Shown here piece by piece: positions 1-10,200 of a stretch of 64,000 nucleotides of DNA. This DNA is from Methanobrevibacter ruminantium M1. GTDB taxonomy: Archaea > Methanobacteriota > Methanobacteria > Methanobacteriales > Methanobacteriaceae. Position numbers and translations under genes: made by a program. The notes beneath the pieces were generated by a model. It made no database searches, was not told where the DNA came from, and saw only the letters and a list, made by a program, of their open reading frames with translations. The first letter of the stretch is position 1. Each line of letters starts with the position of its first letter. The stretch lies in contig NC_013790.1 in NCBI RefSeq assembly GCF_000024185.1, positions 1,263,501 to 1,327,500 of the forward strand, in the 5' to 3' direction.

Positions 1-54
1 ATCAATCTTTTTTACATGAAAAACTTAGTTTTTCTTGTTTTATAATAAGTTTTA

Positions 55-75
55 AGTATTATATAAATCATAAAT
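55..75 (+). promoter_or_regulatory. TATA-like promoter of priS
   Basis: The stretch around 57-69 reads TATTATATAAATC, a good archaeal TATA box. RNA would start near 90 and give a leader of about 50 bases before the priS ATG at 142. GTGAT just before that ATG is a plausible ribosome binding site. Confidence 0.4.
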
Positions 76-141
76 ATTTTTAAGTTTTTAAGGAAAAAAT
101 CTGTTTTTTTAAAATGAATTAAATTATTAAAGAGTGATTTC

Positions 142-1134
142 ATGTATGGTCCGTCAAGCTTGGCAGAAAGAAGAATATATTACAGAGAGGAATGGTCGGA
201 TAAGGACCTTCCAGACTTCATAGCCCAAGGAATCACCAAAAGGGAATTCGGTTTCGACCATCTTGGAAACGGTCCTAACGACAGATATAAGGTCTTCAAG
301 GGAACAGACACCCTAAGAAGATTCTTAAGATACAAGACACCATTTGCAGCATACATTTCAGTGGCCTTCTATCAGAACCCTAGAAAGAGGGGAGGCTGGG
401 AAAAGGCAGAATACATCTTTGACATAGACGCCAAGGACCTTCCAATCAGATCATGCAACTGCGACGGAGTATGCGAGATATGTCTTGGAGAGGCCTTGGA
501 AAGGGTCAACATAATGCTTGACACATTGAAGGGAGACCTGGGATTGAAGAACATACATCTCATCTATTCAGGCAGGGGATTTCATATAAGGATATTGGAT
601 CCCGATATGATGGAGGCCGACAGCGACCTGAGGGCTGAGGTATTGAAGTATGTTGCTGGAGCTGAGGTTCCAAGGGCACAGTATCCTAACATAGTCCCTG
701 GAGCCAAGCCATTGAACTTCGAGCACTTCTCCATCCCTATAGCATATCCTGCAGTCTTTACAAACAAGGTTAAATATAATATATTCCACCTTAGGGGAGA
801 TGAGACAATAGATGGAATAAACAATAGGCTCCTTAAGGACATAATAAAAAACAGGGAATTTCTTATTGACGACAAGTGGGGACTCTTTAAGGAAAGGATA
901 GGTCCAAGGAGATATAAGGATATGGTGAATGCGATGGCAAGGGTGAACCTTGCCACTATAGATGCAAAGGTTACAATAGACCTTAAGAGAATTTTGAGGC
1001 TGCCGTCATCCCTCCACTCAAAGGTAAGCATGAAGTGTGTGGAGGTAAAGAATCCTGAGACCTTCGATCCATTCAAGCATGCAGTTCCTAAGTTTGTATA
1101 TGAGAGAAAGGATGAGGAGATTGCTCAAAACTAG
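142..1134 (+). CDS. priS: DNA primase small (catalytic) subunit PriS
   Basis: This is the catalytic subunit of the archaeal/eukaryotic-type primase, which makes RNA/DNA primers at the replication fork together with the large subunit PriL. The metal-binding motif FDID (D94, D96) and the SGRGFH motif (143-148) are both present. A cysteine cluster (C105, C107, C111, C114) fits the zinc-binding knuckle of the family. The length of 330 residues is normal. The ATG follows a GTGAT ribosome binding site. No priL lies next to it; a small membrane-anchored protein gene follows after a T-rich repeat tract, so the gene seems to be transcribed alone. Confidence 0.96.
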   Translation: MYGPSSLAERRIYYREEWSDKDLPDFIAQGITKREFGFDHLGNGPNDRYKVFKGTDTLRRFLRYKTPFAAYISVAFYQNPRKRGGWEKAEYIFDIDAKDLPIRSCNCDGVCEICLGEALERVNIMLDTLKGDLGLKNIHLIYSGRGFHIRILDPDMMEADSDLRAEVLKYVAGAEVPRAQYPNIVPGAKPLNFEHFSIPIAYPAVFTNKVKYNIFHLRGDETIDGINNRLLKDIIKNREFLIDDKWGLFKERIGPRRYKDMVNAMARVNLATIDAKVTIDLKRILRLPSSLHSKVSMKCVEVKNPETFDPFKHAVPKFVYERKDEEIAQN

Positions 1135-1138
1135 CTTT

Positions 1139-1362
1139 TGATAATTTTCATTATTATTTTTATTATTTTTATTTATTTTCAGTCTCAATTTTATTATTTT
1201 TATTTATTTTTCAATCTTAATTTTATTATTTTTATTATTTTTTTCATTCTCAATTTTATTATTTTTATTATTTTTTTCATTCTCAATTTTATTTTTTATT
1301 TATTTTCCAATCTCAATTTTATTATTTTTATTAAATTTTTATTTATTTTCCAATCTGATTTC
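1139..1362. repeat. T-rich tandem repeat downstream of priS
   Basis: About six imperfect copies of a 32-34 base unit with the recurring core CAATCTCAATTTTATTATTT begin a few bases after the priS stop. A 76-codon reading frame runs through it, but its product is only Phe/Ile/Leu/Tyr/Asn from T-rich repeats and it has no ribosome binding site, so it is not taken as a gene. Runs of T are archaeal termination signals, so the tract is probably a reiterated terminator. Confidence 0.7.
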
Positions 1363-1467
1363 CCATAATCCTGATTTGGATTTAAGATTATGGAAAATTA
1401 TATTAAATCTTAAATACTTGTTTTGTTATAAATTATAAATAATGAACATTAACTAAGGAGGTTAATC

Positions 1468-1866
1468 ATGGATAATAAAGCGATAATTGGAATTGTAATT
1501 GCATTGATTGTAATTGTCCTTGCATGCTTTGCTTATGTGACATTTAACGGAAATGCTCCAATTTCATTGAATGTAACTGAAAATATAACAAACAATACAG
1601 ATACAAGCGTAGACACTACAGACAATGCCACCCTCGTATCACAAGACCCAAATAATGATTCTGAAGTTAAGGACATTGCTAAGAATGTCTCTGAAAGTAT
1701 ATCAGAGCAAAATAAGGCAGTTGCCGATTCTGGAGACACCTTGCATAAACAGACTTTCACAGTTTCAGAAAACGAAACCGGTCAAAATGAGGGCATGGAA
1801 CCTGGAACCTATGTGATGTATTATACTGAAAATGATGGTCCTATAAAAGTTCAAAAGATAGATTAG
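1468..1866 (+). CDS. small membrane-anchored extracellular protein, unknown function
   Basis: The 132-residue product starts with one hydrophobic helix (about residues 5-26), followed by an outward-facing polar tail rich in Asn, Thr, Asp and Glu with several N-glycosylation sequons (NIT, NNT, NVS). There is no second membrane span, so it is probably anchored by its N-terminus or cleaved as a signal peptide. The start is supported by a strong AAGGAGG site ending 7 bases upstream. I do not recognise a domain. It sits alone between priS and the adhesin cluster, on the same strand, and may belong to the cell surface set, but that is inference from position and topology only. Confidence 0.75.
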   Translation: MDNKAIIGIVIALIVIVLACFAYVTFNGNAPISLNVTENITNNTDTSVDTTDNATLVSQDPNNDSEVKDIAKNVSESISEQNKAVADSGDTLHKQTFTVSENETGQNEGMEPGTYVMYYTENDGPIKVQKID

Positions 1867-2283
1867 TCTCTTTTTAATCTTTTAACCCATCTTTTTATTT
1901 TTTTTTAAACTTTTATTCTTATTTTATTTTTTATTCAAGCTCTTTTTCATTTAGAATTTTTTAGACATTTAAAACTTTATCTGCTTTTTTTTAAGATTTT
2001 TAGTTTTTTTTTAAACAATTTTTTTCACTCATTTCTCAATTTATCCTATTTTTAATATTTGAATTTTGACTTTTTCATTTTTTAAATTATATTTTTTAAG
2101 CTTGTTTTATTGACTAATTTTAGTAATGTATATATAGTGTTATGAATATAGTATAATCAAGTCAGTTTTATAATTTTTAAAATAGTATTTATGGTGTTTA
2201 TTCGAATATTCCATATCAAACATGATTTAATTTTTATAAAATAGATTTGATATGACTTATTTAATAGTTTTAAGGGTGAATTT
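1867..2283. other. gene-free T-rich stretch with adhesin 1 promoter
   Basis: No coding sequence is visible. The first 230 bases are T-rich terminator-like sequence. A TATA-like GTATATATAG near 2126-2136 would give a leader of about 130 bases to the ATG at 2284. That ATG is preceded by AGGGTGA, a good ribosome binding site. Confidence 0.55.
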
Positions 2284-2586
2284 ATGTCTAAAAGAGTTCT
2301 AGTCAGTTTTGCATTAATTTTCATTTGCTTATTTTCTATAAGCGCAGCCTGGGCTTTAGATATGGATTCGAGCGATTTAAATAAGAATATAGGCACTAAT
2401 TTAGAAAATAACTTTAACACAGATTCAAACAACAATTTAGACAGTAATTTAAACTCTAATTTTAACAGCAATTTAAACAGCAATATAGATAATTCCACCC
2501 AAGAATTAGACTTAAGCACTAAAAATTTCAAAGCCCTAAGCTCTAATTCATCAATTGGGGGGGGGCAAATAGCTCTGTTAATTTAA
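2284..2586 (+). CDS. adhesin-like protein 1, N-terminal part (closed by frameshift)
   Basis: This frame carries the start and signal peptide of a giant surface protein. Residues 1-25 are a classic secretion signal (basic start, hydrophobic core, cut near AWA-LD), followed by an Asn/Ser/Leu-rich stretch of short NSN-type repeats. At codon 92 the frame enters nine G residues (2557-2565), reads three Gly codons, then stops seven codons later at 2584. The rest of the protein continues in another frame from the same spot. As it stands, the frame yields only a short secreted peptide of 100 residues. Adding one G or removing two would fuse it to the downstream frame. Confidence 0.85.
   Translation: MSKRVLVSFALIFICLFSISAAWALDMDSSDLNKNIGTNLENNFNTDSNNNLDSNLNSNFNSNLNSNIDNSTQELDLSTKNFKALSSNSSIGGGQIALLI
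2557..2565 (+). repeat. run of nine G inside adhesin 1 coding sequence
   Basis: Nine consecutive G lie in a gene that is otherwise very AT-rich. Upstream codons are in one frame and downstream codons in another, joined exactly here. Ten or seven G would restore one open frame of about 1660 codons. Such tracts are classic slipped-strand mispairing sites, but they are also common places for sequencing error. Confidence 0.9.
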
Positions 2587-5500
2587 GCAGCAATCAAAAC
2601 TCCCAAGACAATTCTATAATTATTGATGACACAAATTATAACACTTTTTTTGATAATCAAGGCTTTTTAAGCAGTGATATTGAAGCCAACTCTCTCATTT
2701 ACTTTGGAAATCTATCAAACAGATACATAAAAATAGACATTCCACTTACACTCTCCTCCTTAAATGAGACTACTATTTTTAATTCCACTATAGAGGTTTT
2801 AATGGATGGATCTTATTCCAATCTAACAAATCTAAACTTTTATACAAATGCAACAAGTGAGAATTCCAATTATCTTACACCAATCTACATCAACGAGGCA
2901 TCAGATTTGGTCATTGAAAACAACCCAATTTATATAGACTATTCTGATGGATGTAACTACAATCTAGCGGGAATCTATGCATTTGGTGCATCCAATAATA
3001 ATATAATAGGAAATAACAGAATATCCATCTATTCAAGGTCTCTAAGCAATACATCAAAACATTACATTTATGGGATAGACTTCTCTTCATATTCCTCAAA
3101 TGCCTATTCTAAAGATAATGCGAAGGGAAATGACATATCATCAAATACAATAGATATCATTTCTGACTATTATGCAAATGCAATTACATTGTCCTGTGCA
3201 GTTGACACCACTCTTGAATCAAACAGCCTCCATTTAAAATCAGATTCATTTGTTTATGGTATGGTTGCAGAGTATTTTGACTTTGGAAATGGTTTGAATC
3301 CATCAAATAACTTTAATTTTACAAAAAACACTATTGAAGCTAGCTCAAATATGGTATATGCCATTCAATTCTTTAATGTATTTGATGTTAATATTAAGGA
3401 AAATACAATCAAAACCAATTCCAACGGTAGTTATGGGATAAGTGCATATGAGTCTTATAATCATGATATAGGATATAACAATCTTTTTGTAAATGGAAAT
3501 GACGTTTCAATGATTGGAACTAATTTTGATGCCATAGGAACTGGCCATAGTGGAATATACTATATGAGGGATTCACATGATTTAAGCATTCATGACAATA
3601 ATGTTTTATCCAATTACTCTCTTGGGGGAGATTATGCAATCAGGTTCGATGCAAGCTCCAGCGAGAATATAAATGTTTTTAAAAATAATTTAAGTTCTAA
3701 TAATGGAAAGTATCTAGGAAATGATGCAGTTAACGGTAATGTGACTGTTTCTGAAAACAATCATTATTATGGAGATAATGATCTTGGCACTAATGATTTA
3801 CGTATTTTTGACATCTATGTTGATTTGAATGGAAATGACAATAAGGGAGACGGCTCTATAGGAAAGCCATTCAAATCCATTAGCAAAGCTTTGTCCTATT
3901 TAAAGAATTTAACTAACATTTATGGTTCTAGTGCTTCATCTAGTTCCACCACTAAAGTAAAAGGCATAATTCATCTAGGTGAAGGTAAATATAATGGCTA
4001 TGGAACTAATTTGAGAATATATATAACAGGTTTGGATGTGGAAATATTTGGATCTGGCTATAATAAGACCATTATTGATGGAGTGTCTTCACACTGGTTC
4101 TTTGATATTTCAGAAGATTCTTCAGTTTCTATAAAAAATTTAAGTCTTGCAAATGGAGTTTATCGTTATAATGATGGAGGATTGATTCACAATAAAGGTA
4201 ATCTATATCTTGAGAATTGTATTTTTGATAATGCAAAGATGTCTCCTAGTTCTGCAATCATTTATAATGATGGCATTTTAAATTTAAAGAACAATTTGAT
4301 GAATATGACTGCAAATGGCTATCATATATATAACAATGGATTTATTGATGGTTTGTATTTGAATTTTATTGGAGACAGCCTTAGTGAAGATGAAAGATTA
4401 TTGAATACAGATTCCCTTAGCTTCATATTAACCGCATATGTTCATGATGACAATGGAAACCCTATAACTGGAGGCTATATAAGATTCTTTATCGAAGGCA
4501 AGGAAATATTGGTAAATTCTAGCCTCATTGAAGGTTTGGCTAAATTATACACATTCTCTTCCTTAAATGGAATCATCAAGATATCAGGATACTATTCAAA
4601 TGCATATACCAATCTTTTTGTCAATATTGGGAAAGTAAACAGTAGCATCATCAGCGATACAATAAAAGTTTATGTTAATTACAGTGCTAATGAATCAAAA
4701 TCAGACGGTTCCTTTGAAAAGCCGTTCAAGAGTATAAATGATGCATTGGATGCTCTCAACACATGTATAGAACCGGTTACTATCACTGTTCTTGATGATG
4801 AAACTACAGAACAGATTGACGATTCAAGATTGAATAGGAATAATGTCATTACAATAGAATCCATTAATAAGACAAACATTTCAACTAATTGGACATTTAA
4901 ATCAGATGCAAATATCCGATTGAAAGGTCTTATTTTTGATGGCTATGGATTAGTTAAGGACAACACTTATTTGACAATAGATAATTGTTTGTTTAATAAT
5001 ACTCCTGCAAGTGCTATAGTGTCTACAAATGGTAGTTTGACTCTTTTAAATTCTAATTTTACAAATAACAATGTAAAGGACAATCACACATTCTACACAG
5101 GCTTTAGCACCCCTGTAATAACTACTTCTCTTTGGGACATTCAGTATGATTATGATAAGGGAGGGGCTGTGGATAATTCCTTTTCCAATCTAACTATTTT
5201 AAATTGTAATTTCGCTTTTAATGAGGCTTATAATGGAGGAGCAATCTTTAACAATCAAAGCGATCTTCATATTTCAAATTCAAGTTTCACATCTAATCTT
5301 GCATTCAGCGGATTTTATGAAAATCCTCGTGCAATAGACTTTTCAAATGCAATGGATAAGGATCAGGACCGTAATGTCGCAAGCAAGGGTGGAGCAATCT
5401 TCCAGTATCTTGGCGAAGAAGTTGTAGTAACCGACACTGGCTTTTTAAATAATACTGCGGGGGGCTATGGGGGAGCATTTTATTCTTCTGGCATCTATCC

Positions 5501-7274
5501 TTATAGGAATGACAGTTCCAGCATCATTGAAGGAATTCCATTCATTGTTTATGAAACAGAAGATGGATTGATGGATAATTTTGGAAATTATGCTGATAAT
5601 CTTTTATCTCCACAAGACATATACTTTATAAACTGTAATTTTGATTCTAATGTGGCTCCAATAAGGGGAGGGGCAGTTTACTGCATTAATAATTCCCAAA
5701 CCCAATATATTTCCTGTAATTTTGGCAATAATCTTGTTTATACTTATAATATGTCCCAACTGTTTGGAGGATTAAATAAGAATTCCCATAGGAAATGGAT
5801 TTTTGAAGATGAATTGGACCAAGTCTACAGCATCTTCTTCACCGCCGTAAACAATGGTGGAGCGATTCATGATGAAAATTTAAAAATTATTGACAGCACA
5901 TTCACTGCAAACACATTGCAATCTGGAGGTTCAATTCTTCTCCCTTCAGTAATCCGCTATTCCGCTGATGTCTATACTTTGCCTAAAAACACTGCAGGCG
6001 CAATCATCACTAATTCAGGCAAAGGGGGAGAATCAGTCTATGTGGCAGACTCTTCATTGCTCACATCTGAAGATTCAAAATATATTGGAATAAATGGATG
6101 GACAGGCACTAGCACAGGAGGTTCAATCAGAAGAATCATCCATGAAAACGGCCAAGAAACTGGCACTGGCGGAAACGGTAGCGGAACAGGAGGTTCTGGA
6201 AATGGTTCAGGAACAGGAAAGGGGGCTTATGGAAATTCATTGTCTTGGAGCGATATATTGTCTGCATTGGGCGGTGACGCTCGAGGCATTGCAATTAATG
6301 GCGAAGGATCCAGCTTTTCTGATTTCATTAGTGGTTTGATAAATGGAAAATCCTCTTCAAATTCAAGTTCTGATAGTCAGGATAATGGTTCTGGCTCTTC
6401 CAATTCTTCTTCTCAAAATCCTGTTAATGGAACAATCCCTTCTAATTCAAGTTCTGATAGTCAGGATAATGGTTCTGGCTCTTCCAATTCTTCTTCTCAA
6501 AATCCTGTTAATGGAACAATCCCTTCTAATTCAAGTTCTGATAGTCAGGATAATGTTTCCAGCTCTTCTAATTCCAGTTCAACAAAACCTATGGATGATT
6601 CAAACAAGACTAATTCCACTTCTGATGTTCCGGCTAATGATACAGTAAATGCCACTGACGGTAGTTCTGACTCTTCAATTTCTGAAAATCCTGTAAATGG
6701 GACTGCTTCTAATGATAATAATTCCTCTGATGTCAATGGCGGAGCTTCTGATATGGATGATGATAATATTTCTAATTTAACAAATAGCAGTTCTGAGATT
6801 CCAGTTGATACTAATATTAATGATACTAACAATTCATCTTCAGAAAATTCTAATTCAACAACTGACTTGGATGATTCTGAAGATAAATCTGATGTGGATA
6901 AGGATGATAAGAGCGAATCTGATGATGTCGGACTTAGCGATAATCCTTTAAATGGAGATGTTTCAGAAAGTTCTGATAGTCCAGATAGTCCAGATAGTCC
7001 TGATAGTTCAGAAAGTTCTGACAGTCCTTCAAGTCCAGATAGTAGTTCAAGTGATTATCAATCAAGTTCTTCAGCGGCATCTCCTGGAGATAGTTCAAAT
7101 AGTCCTTCATCATCATCTTCTTCAAGTGCATATAAGATTTATGAAGAGGAGATTGATGATAATATTTTGGAAAAGAATGTTGACCTTGAAAATCTTTTAA
7201 TAATTATTGTCCTGTTTTTAGGATTGATAATTTTAGGATATTATAAAAAATCAAAAGAAGATGAGGATAATTAA
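2565..7274 (+). CDS. adhesin-like protein 1, main part (beta-helix, stalk, membrane anchor)
   Basis: The frame is open without interruption from the G run at 2565 to the stop at 7274; the first internal ATG is at 2802, but the sequence before it (ANSSVNLSSNQ...) is clearly protein too. It holds many short beta-strand repeats with N-x-F/I and GGA motifs typical of right-handed beta-helix adhesins. Two module starts follow the pattern YV...D-G-S...PFKSI..AL (near 3810 and 4670). Next come a Gly-rich segment, a long Ser/Asn/Asp stalk with 84-base repeats, and a C-terminal membrane helix followed by KKSK, which would anchor it in the cell membrane. The stop lies 17 bases before adhesin 2, so the two are probably co-transcribed. 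Role in adhesion is inferred from architecture. Confidence 0.85.
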   Translation, partial: ANSSVNLSSNQNSQDNSIIIDDTNYNTFFDNQGFLSSDIEANSLIYFGNLSNRYIKIDIPLTLSSLNETTIFNSTIEVLMDGSYSNLTNLNFYTNATSENSNYLTPIYINEASDLVIENNPIYIDYSDGCNYNLAGIYAFGASNNNIIGNNRISIYSRSLSNTSKHYIYGIDFSSYSSNAYSKDNAKGNDISSNTIDIISDYYANAITLSCAVDTTLESNSLHLKSDSFVYGMVAEYFDFGNGLNPSNNFNFTKNTIEASSNMVYAIQFFNVFDVNIKENTIKTNSNGSYGISAYESYNHDIGYNNLFVNGNDVSMIGTNFDAIGTGHSGIYYMRDSHDLSIHDNNVLSNYSLGGDYAIRFDASSSENINVFKNNLSSNNGKYLGNDAVNGNVTVSENNHYYGDNDLGTNDLRIFDIYVDLNGNDNKGDGSIGKPFKSISKALSYLKNLTNIYGSSASSSSTTKVKGIIHLGEGKYNGYGTNLRIYITGLDVEIFGSGYNKTIIDGVSSHWFFDISEDSSVSIKNLSLANGVYRYNDGGLIHNKGNLYLENCIFDNAKMSPSSAIIYNDGILNLKNNLMNMTANGYHIYNNGFIDGLYLNFIGDSLSEDERLLNTDSLSFILTAYVHDDNGNPITGGYIRFFIEGKEILVNSSLIEGLAKLYTFSSLNGIIKISGYYSNAYTNLFVNIGKVNSSIISDTIKVYVNYSANESKSDGSFEKPFKSINDALDALNTCIEPVTITVLDDETTEQIDDSRLNRNNVITIESINKTNISTNWTFKSDANIRLKGLIFDGYGLVKDNTYLTIDNCLFNNTPASAIVSTNGSLTLLNSNFTNNNVKDNHTFYTGFSTPVITTSLWDIQYDYDKGGAVDNSFSNLTILNCNFAFNEAYNGGAIFNNQSDLHISNSSFTSNLAFSGFYENPRAIDFSNAMDKDQDRNVASKGGAIFQYLGEEVVVTDTGFLNNTAGGYGGAFYSSGIYPYRNDSSSIIEGIPFIVYETEDGLMDNFGNYADNLLSPQDIYFINCNFDSNVAPIRGGAVYCINNSQTQYISCNFGNNLVYTYNMSQLFGGLNKNSHRKWIFEDELDQVYSIFFTAVNNGGAIHDENLKIIDSTFTANTLQSGGSILLPSVIRYSADVYTLPKNTAGAIITNSGKGGESVYVADSSLLTSEDSKYIGINGWTGTSTGGSIRRIIHENGQETGTGGNGSGTGGSGNGSGTGKGAYGNSLSWSDILSALGGDARGIAINGEGSSFSDFISGLINGKSSSNSSSDSQDNGSGSSNSSSQNPVNGTIPSNSSSDSQDNGSGSSNSSSQNPVNGTIPSNSSSDSQDNVSSSSNSSSTKPMDDSNKTNSTSDVPANDTVNATDGSSDSSISENPVNGTASNDNNSSDVNGGASDMDDDNISNLTNSSSEIPVDTNINDTNNSSSENSNSTTDLDDSEDKSDVDKDDKSESDDVGLSDNPLNGDVSESSDSPDSPDSPDSSESSDSPSSPDSSSSDYQSSSSAASPGDSSNSPSSSSSSSAYKIYEEEIDDNILEKNVDLENLLIIIVLFLGLIILGYYKKSKEDEDN
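6360..6575 (+). repeat. 84-base in-frame tandem repeats in adhesin 1 stalk
   Basis: Units starting at 6360, 6444 and 6528 encode a 28-residue Ser/Asn/Gly-rich block beginning NSSSDSQDN. The first two are nearly identical in DNA, which points to a recent duplication; the third diverges in its second half. Copy number changes would alter stalk length without breaking the frame. Confidence 0.85.
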
Positions 7275-7291
7275 TAAAAGGAGTAGAGATT

Positions 7292-10200
7292 ATGAGTTAT
7301 TTTAATAAAGGACATATATGGAATATTTTATTAATTTGTCTTCTCATCGGAACTTTGGCTATGATGGGTTCAGCAAGTGCCAGTTCTGCTAATTTAGATG
7401 ATTTTAGCAATCTTGCATGTGACTCTAATTCATATAATGATTTAAGTGTTGGCTTTGAATCTGATGCTAATTCATATAATGATTTAAGTGTTGGCTTTGA
7501 ATCTGATGCTAATTCATATAATGATTTAAGTGTTGGCTTTGAATCTGATGCTAATTCATATAATGATTTCAGCACCTATTTTGAATCTGATTCTAATTCA
7601 TATGATATTTCTGATAGTTTGGTTAATTCTAATTCTGATCGTTTGGTTAATTCTAATGGCTTAATTGAGTTCAATATTTCTGCTCCTAATGACATTCAAT
7701 TAAATGACAAAGCACCTATAAAAAACTCTTTAAAAGAATATGATGAAAGGGTATTTTATGTTTCTTTAGATGGTAATGATTTCAATAATGGATTAAGTCA
7801 AGAAAATTCATTTAAATCCCTAAATAAGGCTTTAGAAAATCTTCATGATGCTAATAAAACAACAATATATGTTTTTGAAGGAACTTTTCTAAGTGAAAAT
7901 AGCTACGATCTATTCTTTGAAGGGGTTGGAAATAGTCAGATGATTTCCATTATAGGTTCTGGGGTAAATAAGACAATATTGGATGGTGAAGGTTTGCATA
8001 GGCTATTTAATGTGGATAATTCTATCAATTTGACATTAAGGGATTTGACCTTTGTCAATGGTTTTGACTTTTCATCTGGCGGAGCCATTTATAATAAGGG
8101 CAATCTGACTTTAGTCAACACTTGCTTTTATAATAATAATGTCTATTCTGAAGATGCATATCAGCATGTGTCTCTGCTTAGCGGCGGAGCTATAGAAAAT
8201 GAGGGATTCCTGACAATTGAAAACTCTTCATTCATTAAAAATAGTGTGGGTTCTGTTTTTAATCAATATGCCTATGGAGGAGCCATTTGCAATCATGGAA
8301 ACTTAACTATAAACAATTCCATTTTCAATAACAACAGCCTTGAGACATATATTGATTTGAATGAGAATTCCTATTTCCGTAAGTGGAACGCTCTTCAAAC
8401 TGGGGGAGCGATAGCAAGTTTTTCAGATGGTGCTCTTATCTCAAATACAGAGTTTTCTAATCATTCAATTTCCATATTGAACAAGTATCCTTTCGTTCAA
8501 AAGACATTCATGACATTCTCAGCTGGGGGAGCTGTTTATATTGAAGGCAATAATCATAATTTCATCAATTGTTCATTCTTAAGCAATGATGCAGATAATG
8601 GTGGGGCTGTTTACTTTAAGGGTAACAATACATGCTTTGACTATTGTGATTTTGACAATAACTCCGCTTTTATGGGTGGAGCAATTATGACAATCGATTA
8701 TAATTTAAATGAGGCTTGGATGCCTACTTTAAAGAATCTGACTTCCAACAAATATTCTAATCTGAACATTTCAAATTCCAATTTCAGTAATAATCATTTT
8801 ATATGCACTGATTTTGGTATAGGATACCGTATTTCTCCTGGTGGAGCTGCAGGATACTTTAAAATAGATAATATTACTATCGACAATTCTAGTTTCACAA
8901 ACAATGGGGTGCTGGAAAATTGCACCATATTCGTTTCATCTAGGTGTGGGGGAGCAGTATTCCTTTATGGTCAAGATTCAAAAGTAAACAATTCTAGTTT
9001 TGTTCACAATAATGTTGAAGTAGGCGGAGCCATAATGAATTATGGATTTGATACAAATGTATCAAACTCTAAATTTATCAATAATTCTGCTTGTTATTCT
9101 GATGGAGGAGCCATTTTCCATTCTATTGGTGATCTTTTGATTGATAATTGTGATTTTGACTACAATAGGGCTGTAAAGAATGGGGGAAGCATTCAAGCAA
9201 GTTATGATTATACAAATAACTATCTCTTTGAGCAAAAATCACTCTATAACAATTCCAGATTTAAAAATTCTGCTGCAGAATATGGCGGTGCAATATTTGA
9301 CATGGGAAATGCGGTTTTATACAATGATTTGGAATTCATTAACAATTCAGCATCCTATGGTGGAGCTATCTATAATCAAGGATTCTCCAATACCTTCAGA
9401 AACTCCACTTTCGTCAATAATTCTGCATTTAGCGAGGATTATTCCAATGGAGGAGCCATCTATAATTATGGTTCAAATGCATTATATGAGTCATCAATCT
9501 TCATAAACAACAGCGCAGATATGGAAGGTGGAGCCATTTCCAATTTTGGTGAAAGCTGTGTTGTTCAAAACAATACCTTCAATCTGAATAAGGCATTTAA
9601 AGGAGGATCTGTTTATTTGAGTGGACAAGGGGGCAGATTCCAAGACAATAATGTCTTTTCATCATTTGCAATATATGGAGGTGGATTATATAACTCAAAC
9701 ATAAATCTCATTTGCCTAAGCAACTCTTTCAACAATTGCAGTGCCAATGTTTCAGGGGGAGCTATCTATAACCTTGTTTCCACACTTGAATTATATTCTA
9801 ATTCAATGAATGACTGTAAAGCTAAACTTTCTGGACTTGGCAGTGGAAATTATGTATTCACCTGTGCCAATATCTCTTATTTGGTCATTTCATTTGCAAA
9901 TAATGGAAGCTTTAATATTGTTGACAATAAGGGTGTTTTGCTAGTTGCTAACATAAGCGACAATATGGGCAATCCTATTACTGGAGGTAATTTTACTTTT
10001 ATCTTGTTTAATCAAACCAATCAGGATATTGATCTAATAGGTAGTTCTGGTTCTTCCAGTTCTAATTCTTCAAATCCAAGCAATCTAGAATCAAGCATCA
10101 TAGGTGTATGTGATGTGGTAGAAGGACAAGCATTCTTAAGATATGATACTTATTTGGAATTAGGCTCCAGATATACAATTTCAGGAACCTATTCATATGC

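Noticed and set aside
1138-1368. 76-codon open frame of Phe/Ile/Leu/Tyr after priS
   Set aside because: It is a by-product of a T-rich tandem repeat, has no ribosome binding site and no protein-like composition.
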